A stretch of 64,000 nucleotides of DNA from Gordionus sp. m RMFG-2023 (taxonomy: Eukaryota > Nematomorpha > Gordioida > Chordodea > Parachordodidae). The DNA is taken from contig NC_088779.1 of the NCBI RefSeq assembly GCF_954871325.1, positions 29,558,623 to 29,622,622 of the forward strand. The letters run 5' to 3'. Position 1 is the stretch's first letter. Every line of letters starts with the position of its first letter. The translations under genes and the position numbers were made by a program. Under the pieces are notes generated by a model that was given only the letters and a program-made list of their open reading frames with translations, did no database searches and was not told the DNA's origin. Shown in pieces: positions 34,701 through 46,700 of this stretch.

Positions 34701-37700
34701 GCTAAACCTTGAAGACAAGGTCAAGAAGACATAGAGGGCCGTTAACCTCATTCACGTTCCAGAAACCTCACAACTCCCTCCGACATGCTTCCAAGTTTGG
34801 TTCTTATTCTTAAAATTATTTTTAAGGACAACAATCATATTTTTTGAACTTTCATGAATAGTTTCACACTAGGGTTGCAAGTCCGGATGAGATGCTTTCT
34901 ACCTTATCATCGAGGTCCAACATTCTAACAAAGTTAGTACCTTGCTATTAATTAATCAGCCGTCGACATTTTTAGATTAGACCCCATTTTCTGTCACCTC
35001 CCACTTTATTATCCACGCAAAAGAGTAATACCTATTAAAAGATCGGTGTACCTCTATCTAAAAGTAATAGCACGCCATAGAAATAGCGATAAGGAAAAGG
35101 GAGAGACCCTACAAAAAATATAATAACAATCTTTTAAAAAAATAAACACTATTCCTATAGGAACGACGAATCACCACCACGCAATAATTCGACTCCTAAA
35201 CCAATACAAATCGATATGGACATATTGAGCCAATACCTACCTGTCACATCTTCCAATAAAAGTTTGTTAAAACAAAAAATATTTATGCAGTATCCATTTA
35301 TATTAAGATTTATTTTTTTAAAATTTGGTTCAATAATCATTTTAACTTTAAGAAAACGAATTAAGAAGATCGTGTTTGATGATTAGGTTAGGGGAAAAAA
35401 ATGAGGCTTTAATGTTTTATTTAATAATTGATTGACGTTTATATTGAATATATTCTTATATGATGGGCATCGATCGGAAAAGTTTTGATTTTTTTTTTCG
35501 GGTGCCAAAAATTTTGAGTAATTTATATTTATTCAGAGAATGTTGGAAATAATGGTCACCTTACAACTCTAACACCAATAAATAATACCTAATACTTTTC
35601 GGATAAAATGCAAGACATTTCCTCACCATCAAATGCTTAAAAGTCTTTAATTTTTTATTAGCTGACTAATTAATTGGATGTGGTACAATTTTTTTAAAAA
35701 TTCTTCTTTCATCTAAAAAATAAATGTCGTATATCTTTAAAGCTTCCGGTGACATGTCAAGCACCTTGGGAATATCGTCTCAAGGTATCCATAATCAGAC
35801 CACCGCCAATTTTGACAATGGCATCCACCCAAACCCTCTATCTGCTCAGACCGGAGTTGAACCCAGGGGATCGGATTCGACAATGTTTGTCACTTCTAGT
35901 GGAATACAAGTTTAACCACCTAATCATTCATACAAAATATTTTATTTCAAATTTGCCCGCGAAATTCGGTCACAGCTTAAAATATTCGCTCTTCTTCTTT
36001 TTTTTCCTACCAAAGATTCCTATAAGAGTGTTTATTACCAGAGATGCAGTATGCCAGTCAGCTGGTATCATTTTAATTTTAACCGTTGCCAGTGCCCGAG
36101 ATTCTAAAATGGAGACCTTGTTAAATCACTTAACATCGCCCAACTTCATAAACGGCTTTTACCCTAGTTTTAATCCTATAAAAATTGGTGTAAATCTTCT
36201 TATTGAAGTTAAAATTGTTTTCGGAAGAGGGAGGATAAAATATTGCCATATAGGAGCTCGCCAAATTTTGATGTTTTAATATTTGTTGACGCAAATTTAT
36301 GTTAAAAATAAGTAATATCTTACAAAATAATACTCTTTTTTTTTAAAGAAAATATTGTGAAATTTATTAATGATAATTTTATTACATTTGAATAGGCAAA
36401 TTTTGTTGACGCAAATTTATGTTAAAAATAAGTAGTATCTTGCAAAATAATAGTTTTTTTTTTAAAGAAAATATCGTAAAATTAAAATTTATTATTCATA
36501 ATTTTATTGGATTGAATAGGCAAATTAATCTAATATAAATTGTAATGTAAATTCTAAGAGTTTTGTTTTGAGGGAGAGGGGGGGGGGGAGAATTATTGTT
36601 TTTTTATTATAAATTTAAAAATATAATTAGTTTTTTTGGCGATTTGGCTGATCTTTGAAAGTTTTAAATTTTAAAAAAATTTTTTTAGTCTTCGATTTAT
36701 ACGTAACATATATTAACGAATATCAATCACTTAAATTACTATGAAATAATTTTTTTAAAAAAGGATTCATATTAAAATAAGGTAACTGTTAATATTAATG
36801 AATTTCGTAAATTAATTCATCTTACCATATGTCTTTACACATCATAATGTTCATTTAACTCAGATTTTTTGGTTTTCCTTTAAAACTAGAGAGAAATTAT
36901 AAGGCCAAAATTATTCAAAATATAATATATAGGTCTCGATTGAAATTACTTATTTTATTTATTTTTAAATTTATCAGAAAGAAAATGTCCCGCCATCCGT
37001 GAAGACATCGGTAAAGGTTCACATAGACAACGATTCCCGACATCTGCCCATCCATTCCGGGTTTCGAATCGATGTTAGAAAAAATCTTTTGTTTAGAATT
37101 TCCCTTTCCCAACCAGATCTCGTATTCTACTTTTTTTTTTAAAAAAAAAAGAAATAAAATTAGTTTCATAAAGGATGTAAAGCTTACACTATTAAATTTA
37201 AATTATTGAAAAAACTTATATGCTTAAATTAAATTTTTCTAGGGGTAATAGTAGGAAAGAAATATAGTTGGTTCCAGAGTTATAACTTTTTTGCTAGCTA
37301 TAGCTAATAGCGGCTACTTTTTTTGTAATTATTTAATTTTTTAGTCGAAAAATATAATGAAGGTATAAGTATAAACATGAAAATTTAAATGTAATATCAT
37401 AATATATTATAATTTTTAGGATTTATTTTTTAATTTTGAAATTGAAATATATTTCCAATTTGTAATTTGTATTATAAAACTAAATCACGGGTTAATAATT
37501 TAAAATGTTATCGCCTATGGATATCCAAATCGTTGAAAGTGATTCAGACAATGATATTAATAAAATGGAAAATACCAGGGAAGAAAATGTTCTAATAGCT
37601 ATAATACAACAAATTTCCCATTCCCTAGATTTGATTAAAATAAATATAAAAACCAAAACTGGCTTCAAATTTATTTGTTTAAATTGAAAAAAATATTTCC

Positions 37701-40700
37701 TCAAATCAATCCAGTTATAACCTCAAGAAACACCAAAAGGTAAATTGTCATTATTACATTCTAATAGTGTTTATTTTATAAGACTGTTCATACCAATAGC
37801 TTTAAGGAAATGGGGAAACATTAAAATCATTTTGGTATAAGCGATTCTACATCCTAAAAGACTAATTCAAATCAAACCAAATTAATTTATAAACTAAATG
37901 CCAATATTTCTCAGAAATTGTCTGATAAAATTATTGTTGATTTTACAATTGATACAGTTCAGCCTAGTGTTGCGTAATCGGCTAAAAACTACGCCTAAGC
38001 CTAATTAGGCTCAGCCTAAAAATCGTCTAACTAAGCCTATAAATCGGCTAAAATTAATTTAGTAAAAATTCTGCATCGATGCCTAGCATTAATTATTATT
38101 TATTTATTTTAGTAAAATAATTTATTTTATTTATATTTAATGTAAATATTTTATTATTATCAACAAATAAACATGATATGATTTAATATTTTTTATTTTT
38201 ATTGTTATATTTTGAAATGAAAATAAATTAATTTATTTTATGTTTTTTTAATAAAAAAAAATAATATGCTGCTATATTAAAATGGTCATGGGTTACTTTA
38301 TTTGAATATTTACTGATAATTGTAAAAATGTAATATTCTTTTTAATATAATTTATTAAAGATTTTCACAATCTTCTTTGTAAATACATCTTTTATTGAGG
38401 AATTATATTGTAAATTTTATTAGATAAAAAAACAATCTTTTAGGTTAAATCTTTTATAATATTTTTTTTATCAATTTTCTAAAATTATCTATTTTTTTAT
38501 TAAATGAGGTGTTTTTTTAAATAATTTTTTAAAAATATTTATATTAAACTTTTTTTATGATATTTATATGATCTTTTTAAGGATAATATTTTAAAATGAT
38601 AATTGTCATAACCGTTATTTTTAAAGTTTTTTGATTTTTTTTTGACGAAAATAGATTAAAATAAATATTGATAACATGTTTAAATAAAAATTTAGTAAAG
38701 ATATACCGTAGAAAAGTGACAATTGTCATAATCGAGTTTTTAAAGTTTTTTGAATTTTTTGACGAAAATTATGTTAAAATAAGTATTGATAACATGTTTA
38801 AATAAAATTTAGTTAAAATATACCATAGATAAGTGACAATTGTCATAATCGTAGTTTTTAAAGTTTTTTGAATTTTTTTGACGTAAATAGGCTAAAATAA
38901 GTATTGATAACATGTTTAAATAAAAATTTAGTAAAGATATACCGTAGAAAAGTGACAATTGTCATAATCGAGTTTTTTGAATTTTGTGACGAAAATTATG
39001 TGTGACAATTGTCATAATCAAATTTTTAAAGTTTTTTGAATTTTTTGACGAAAATTATGTTAAAATAAGTATTGATAACATGTTTAAATAAAATTTAGTT
39101 AAAATGTACCATAGATAAGTGACAATTGTCATAATCGTAGTTTTTAAAGTTTTTTGAATTTTTTTGACGTAAATAGGCTAAAATAAGTATTGATAACATG
39201 TTTAAATAAAATTTAGTGAAGATGTACCGTTGAAAGTGACAATTGTCATAATCGTTATTTTTAAAGTTTTTTGAATTTTATTGACGAAAATATTTTAAAA
39301 TAAGTATTGATAACATGTTTAAATAAAAATTTAGTGAAGATTAACTCTAGATAAGCGACAATTGTCATAATCGTTATTTTTAAGTTTTTTGGAGCAAATG
39401 GGTTAAAATTAGTGCTATAATTAATTTTATAAAATAAGAATTAAAATATAAATATTTATTTTTTTTGAGCTAAAGATAATAACTCGACATTTTTTTTTCT
39501 ATTTTTTCATAAAATTTGATGTAAATATTAAAAAAAATTTTTTTATTAAATATCTTTAAAGGTGATTTTTATTCATATTAAGTGTTATTTATGAATTTTT
39601 AAATTTTTTTTTGTAAATAATTAATTTATGAAATAGCAGTAGAGGTGTTATTTGCATGACCCTAATTTTTAAAATTTAAAAATTTCGTCCCAGCTCCTTT
39701 CAAAAAAAAAATTAGGCCTGGCCAGGATTTTTATCCGTACTTTATATATTCAGGGCTGGCCCGTCCTGGATTTTTTAAATGTTGTTTTATGTTAAATATG
39801 TTATCAATACTTATTTTAGCCTATTTACGTCAAAAAACTTTAAAAACTACGATTGCAGCATTTATCTATGGTACATCTTCACTAAATTTTATTTAAACAT
39901 GTAATCAATACTTATTTTAACATATTTTCGTCAAAAAAATTAAAAAAACTATAAAAATAACGATTATGACAATTGTCACTTTTCTACGGTACATCTTCAC
40001 TAAATTTAATTTAAACATCTTATCAATAATTTAAACATATTGTTAAAAAAATTTAAAAAACTTTAAAAATAAGGATTATGACAATTGTCACTTTTCTATG
40101 GTACATCTTCACTTAAACATGTTATCAATACTTATTTTAATCTATTTTCGTCAAAAAAATTCAAAAAACTTTAAAAACTATGATTATGACAATTGTCACT
40201 TATCTCATCTTCACTAAATTTTTATTTAAACATGTTATCAATACTTATTTTAATCTATTCGTCAAAAAAAAATAAAAAAATTTTAAAAATAACTATTATG
40301 ACAATTGTCACTTTTCTACGGTACATCTTCACTAAATTTAATTTAAACATGTTATCAATACTTATAAACATATTTTCTTCAAAAAACTTTAAAAAACGAT
40401 TATGACAATTGTCACTTTTTATGGTACATCTTCACTAAATTTTTATTTAAACATGTTATCAATATTTATTTTAATCTATTTTCGTCAAAAAAATCAAAAA
40501 ACTTTAAAAATAACGATTATGACAATTGTCACATTAAAATATTATCCTTAAAAAGATCATATAAAATAACATCAAAAAAGTTTAATATAAATATTTTTTT
40601 TTAAATTATTTAAAAAAACACATCATTTAATAAAAAAAAATAGATAATTTTACAAAATTGATAAAAAAAAATATTATAAAAGATTTCACCTAAAAGATTG

Positions 40701-43700
40701 TTTTTTTATCTAACAAAAATTTACAATGTAATTCCTCAATAAAAGATGTATTCTACAAAGATGATTGTGAAAATTAGTGATCTGCATCGGGCATAATTTT
40801 TCAAGCCCGGCCCGAACCTGAAATATTTTTTAATATAATTTACCGACCCGGCCCGTCCCGAATTTATTTAAATATAGAAACTCAATTTTTATAATTACTT
40901 CAAAATAAAAGACAGCTGTTACATGTCGTTTAGTTTTCGATAAATAAAATCTGATATTTTTTATCTTACATAAAAAATTCAATATAAAATCGATAAATTT
41001 AGAATATATATTTAAAAAAATTTCCAAGGTCCGACCCGACTCGACCCGAAATTTTTTTAAAAATATTAGGTCCGGCCCGAACCCGATTATTTTAAATAGA
41101 ATTAGGCCCGATTCCAGCCCGAAGCCCCTTCAGGCCAGGCACGGGCCAGACTCTACTTTGCAGATCTCTAGTGAAAATTACTAATAAATTATATAAAAAA
41201 GAATATTACATTTTTGCAATAGCATCATATTATTATTTTAAATTTTCATTTCAAAATATAACAATATAAATAAAAAAAATATTAAATCATATCACATATT
41301 TATTCGTTGATAATAATAAAATATATAAAATAAAATTATTTTACTAAAATAAATAAATAATAATTAATGATGCAGAATTTTTGACTAATTTATTTTAGCC
41401 AAGCCTAATTAGGCTTAGCCGATTTATTCACCTGAAATCAAGGCTAAGCCGTTTAATAGTCGGCTAAAATTAGCCGATTACGCAACACTAGTTGAGCCAA
41501 TGTCCTTGGTTGATAATCCATCATTTACCAGGATGATTAAAACTCTATCCTCTAGTACAACAATTTTATATTGCCAGACAAGATAACTTTATAGTGATGA
41601 AAGATGCTCTAATAGTAGAGTTATCAGAGATATCATATATATGTACCACGGCAGATAGTTGAACACATAACATTAGGTAAAAACTTATAAAATGCAACAA
41701 ATTACCATAAATATTTATTTTTATTACATAAATTTTTTTATACAAAACTAACTATTATTTTAATATTAATAAATGTTGATTTTTATATATTTACTATAAA
41801 ATAACAATATAAGCAAAAAATAAAACAAATTTGTTTCTAAATTTTTTTTTATAAAAAGTAAAATAATAGCTAATAGCGAGCTACTTTTTTTGACAGATAG
41901 CGGTAGCGCGCTATTTTTTAAAGTTGCGATTAACAACTCTGGTTGGTTCTAACTAGCCTGATTTGGAAGTTAAAATATTGAGCATTGAATCCCTTTAAAA
42001 ACTCAACAAGGAAGAAAAAAATGTTTTTTGTTTTATCTAAAGGAAGCATTAAAGTCGCTCAACGCGCTGGATAAGGTCCTCGTCAACAAGAAGAGGCGTT
42101 CGAGTATTTCCTTATCCCAAATATTTTACGAAAAAGCTCAGAAAATTATCCATAAAATGTCTCAGGTTTTCTTTAATTTTTTATTTTTTTTACTCTACCC
42201 CCCCCCCCTCCCATCTTTCAAAAAATACTCCTTTATTTCGTAATATGGAATATTTTTTTATTTTTAGGAAAATGGTCTTGATGGTGACGCTTTTCCGGTT
42301 TCCGCTGTCGAAACAAAATCGATTCCAGCAAAAAAACTTAAGAAAGCTCGACGCGAACTCAAGTAATAATTATATCGCAATTTATTTTGGTATCATTTCC
42401 CACACTTTGTTTCAAACTTACAAATTATCCGCTATATATTTTTTTAAATTTTATTAAGGAAAAACGCCCAACTTACCCGCGCTTCTCAGGAACACACCTT
42501 TCTTCCCGCCTCCGTCATAGATTCTCCGACATCATCTTCGTCAATCGAACGCGATTTTAAAGATTCTCAAGATGATGTTACCGATAAGAGGCCTAAGAGA
42601 TCAAACGTCAAGAAAGTCAGCGAAAATAGTCTAAGCTTCGTGAAGAATCATGTAAGAGCTTTATTAAATTATCCATTTAAATAAAAAAAATTTTACCTAA
42701 CATAAAATTTCCACTCTTATAGTAGTAGAATTCCAAACAAGAAATTAGTTTCTTCATTTTTTTTTCCAAAGCGATCTCCGGGAAGACGCGTTTCGCCATG
42801 CTTATTTGCTATAAAATACACGTTCATGACGTCGTTAAATGATTATTTAATGACGTCATTTAAAACGCTATATATAATATAGTATAAATTTTTTTTAATA
42901 AATAGCCGTTTTTAAAAGGAAACGCCAATGTTTTCGGAATTCGCCTTTGTATAGTGGATTAAAAAAAAAACTTTACTTGTAATATTTTTTTTTTCGAGAT
43001 TTTCTAGATCTAATTTTTTCTACCAGTTCCCAAATCGGAAATATTTATTACTCTTCTTACACCTAGACGTATAAAAAATATATACATTTAAATTTATTAA
43101 TATATCCTCAACAGTAGAATAAATAATAATTTATCGATGAGCATTATATTACATCTAGAAATAATTTTTTTTATTTTGGTTATGTGTTTTTAAATGGCTT
43201 GATTTGAGTCGATTTTTTTAAAAAAAAATGGCTAACTGAATATTTTAACCGGAAAAAGATTGCATAAGCTTCGAGATTTCCGCTAGTGTGCCGCCTATGA
43301 GCAAAATGTTGTAGGGCTTGCGTAATATTTTTATGAATAAAATATCGAGTTATAGGGCGCACTAATTGAGCGTTTCAAACGCCGCGTCTGTATTTCAAAA
43401 TGGCCTCGTGCAAATTGGTAAAATTACCGTTTGGCATTAGGAACCATTTTTTTAAAAAAAAAGCAAACAGGTTTGCTTTATCAATACTTTTTTTAAAATT
43501 TCTACGCTTTGTAATATTATATAAAAATGTAATATAAAATAACTTACTTATAACCCTAAAAAAAGGAATATTTAGAAATTAAAGAAATAAGAAGGTAGAC
43601 GATAATATAAATAACTTACTTATATCCTAAAAAGGCAATATTTAGAAAATAAAGGAATAAGAAGGCAGACGATAATATAAATAACTTACTTATATCCTAA

Positions 43701-46700
43701 AAAGGCAATATTTAGAAAATAAAGGAATAAGAAGGCAGACGATAATATAAATAACTTACTTATATCCTAAAAAGGCAATATTTAGAAAATAAAGGAATAA
43801 GAAGGCAGACGATAATATAAATAACTTACTTATATCCTAAAAAGGCAATATTTAGAAAATAAAGGAATAAGAAGGCAGACGATAATATAAATAACTTACT
43901 TATATCCTAAAAAGGCAATATTTAGAAAATAAAGGAATAAGAAGGTAGACGATAATATAAATAACTTACTTATATCCTAAAAAGGAATATTTAGAAATTA
44001 AAGAAATAAGAAGGTAGACGATAATATAAATAACTTACTTATATCCTAAAAAGGAATATTTAGAAAATAAAGAAATAAGAAAGCAAAAAAATTACGGCAA
44101 AGCGTAAACGCTCAATTTGTGTGCACTTATAAACCTATTTTAAAAATCGGATCAAATCGAATCGTTTAGCAACATTATATGTTTAATAATCAACTGCTCT
44201 CAACATCCGGTTATTTTAAAAGAGCCAACCTGACCCACAAGAGTTAATATCCGGGCCAATTTAAAAGAAAAACAAATAACACCTAACGAATTATTATTTT
44301 TTTTATTTATTTAAAAAAATAGGATTTTAGTCAGATTATTCTTTCTACTTAAAAAACATTTTTAAATAAATAATAATTTTTAAGGAGCCGATCCTGAAAG
44401 GGTGCATTATAGCGGTAAGCAAAAAATTGGCCATGAACCAAAAGCAACTCAACAAAATGGCCACGGATATGGGTGCCGAAGTTAAATGGGTCTACGATAA
44501 GTCGTGCACTCATTTTGTATATCAGGTATTATATATATATATATAGCTTATATCTTACTAATACTAATATAGTTTTTGTAACACCCCTATTAGCTTATAT
44601 GCAATATTTATTTTAAAATTCAAGTATACTTTCATTTCGTAGAGTCGCACTTTGATCAGAAGTCTATTTGTTTAATGATCTCACTGTCTTACTTTTTCTT
44701 TTTTTTTAAATATATAAATATAAGATTTTTTTTTCAAATTTTGAGTATTTGGGTTGCACGTGCATTCATATTTCATTTGTGGATACACACATGTTAAACA
44801 ATTGGGAAATATTTGGCAGGGGTGGGGGGAGTTACTTTGGTGAAGTGTCTGTATCGCAGTTAACTCTTCGCTAAATGTCATTTTAGGTTAAATTTCAAAG
44901 TGAAAGAAAGTAAAATGTTAAAGGTATTGATTGATAAGATACATCTTTGTCGTTTCGCACCATTTTGTCCAGATTTCCCCAAGTTAGCCAGCTGCATCTC
45001 TTAACCTTTCTCCATTTACCGCGATCTTAGGCATCAAAGGCCCTTCTTTTCATATCCGTATCCATATTGTTTTTTTTTATCTCGCTTTGAATCTAGTTTC
45101 CTCCAATCTTCCATAATTCCTACAATATGCAAACCATCTTGCCCTATTTCTTCTCATGACATCTCCCATCACATCTATTCCATTATATGAATATTGAATA
45201 TATAATTTATATTTTTTTATAGGATACTTTATCGGGATAATCAAGTTATAATAAGGAATATTTTACTCTACCTTATGATGATTTATGGTGTGTTAAATTT
45301 CTCTAAATAATGATCGTAATATTATCAATAATGTAACTATAAATTTATTTTTTTAAATGCATATTTAACCCCCATTCAAAGGGAAAAGTCAAGGATAGGT
45401 CGAAAGAATTCCGCCAGGCACAGCAAGACAATAAAATCATAGTAGGACCTGATTGGTTAATTGCTTGCTCTCAAAATGGCGTAAAGCATTGTGAGTCTCT
45501 TTATCCATATACACGTGATCCGAGACTTTTTTTAGTAAAATTAAATAAATATATATATATATCTGATTTTCCAGTTTTTGGGTAATAAATTCTGAGATAA
45601 TTTACTTCCTGGAGGAAACACCTAAAATATCGTTTCTTCATAATCGCTCACTGTGATTTGCGTATTATATTTTTGGCTTCCCCAAAAAATTTTGCAGGTG
45701 GTTATAACTGGGCCCAAAGCTATTTTTTAAAAAGCGTTTATTAAGTTAATTTAAATTATATTTGTTTTACAAACCATTTTTTGGTAGAGCGACATGTCTC
45801 CCATTCAAACACCTTATCGCACCAACAAAAAAAGCGTTGTCAAAAGTAACAGGATCCTCAGTTCGAACGATACTACAATGCAGTTAGATCCCGCTTTACC
45901 CGAAAATTCGACGTAAAATATCTGACTGATATTTTTTTTATATAAAAGTGACGGGCGAGGGGTGAATACAACCTAGTAGTCGTTGTTAAACGACTCCATT
46001 TTAGCCGATTTTAAATCAATATTTTAGTCCAAAATAATATCTACTCGAGCCTCTATATTTCATTAATAGATGCCCAAACTTCTCTGCCTCCTGTGAGCAA
46101 TATCTCCACGTTTGCATAATATATTTTGGGCTAAAATATGAGGTAGGGTGGAGGTTTGTTGCATTCACTCGAATCATGGTAATATAATTCCAAATAGAAT
46201 GTAAAATAAAATGTGTATGAACTATAATAATATTAAAAAAACTTATATAGAATTTATCTCATATTGAAAATGATGTTAATTTTGAAACATGATTGTTTGG
46301 TATAAAATAATATTACGCGAGTCTCAATATTTCATGTATATTTCAAACCTTTCTGCCTCCATATGAGCAAAAATCTCCAGGTTGGCATAATAAATTTGGG
46401 CTAAAATATTTGAGTAGGGTTAAAGTTTGTTGCATTCACTCGAATTATGATAATATAATATAAATATAGAGAATGAAATATAAAATGTATGAACTATAAT
46501 AATAATAAAAAAAACTTATATAGCATTTATCTCATATTTGAAAAATGATGTTAATTGAAACATGTTTTGTTTGGTATAAAATTATATTACATTTTGATTT
46601 ATAAAAATATATATAAAAGATAAAAATAAACTTGGGGTTATCTGGTGAAGTAGATTTTATATTTGTTCATAAGGGGAAAAGGCGGGAAAAGAATTTAGAA

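Larger units (their letters stand above)
37965..41490. mobile_element. Foldback hAT element with GACAATTGTC satellite arms
   Basis: The 3,526-bp element has 21-bp perfect inverted ends beginning TAGTGTTGCGTAATCGGCTA, flanked by GTTCAGCC (37957) and GTTGAGCC (41491), seven of eight identical. Its arms are long inverted repeats (38000-38600 with 40530-41470). Towards the centre, head-to-head tandem arrays of a unit of about 118 bp each contain the palindrome GACAATTGTC: seven exact copies in 38700-39370 and six in 39960-40530. No transposase is encoded. A MITE (40775-41170) interrupts the right arm. Confidence 0.85.
37740..41700 (+). pseudogene. ZBED/Ac-like hAT transposase fossil, split by a foldback element
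   Basis: Left of the foldback (37860-37964) the frame reads QKLSDKIIVDFTIDTVQP and right of it (41491-41640) MSLVDNPSFTRMIKTLSSST, then ELSEISYICTTADS. Together they parallel the .DL.PFS.V.N.GF..L...L.P and YVCLTTD.WT landmarks of ZBED-type hAT transposases. A stop follows. Only this region is recognisable. Confidence 0.55.

Noticed and set aside
36915..37169. Minus-strand frame of 84 codons
   Set aside because: It overlaps TOPBP1 exon 10, which has splice sites and phase agreement on the plus strand.
37505..37687. 60-codon frame MLSPMDIQIVESDSDND in TOPBP1 intron 10
   Set aside because: It looks somewhat coding but has no recognisable family, no fitting splice sites and no match to ZBED proteins; kept only as background to the hAT fossil there.
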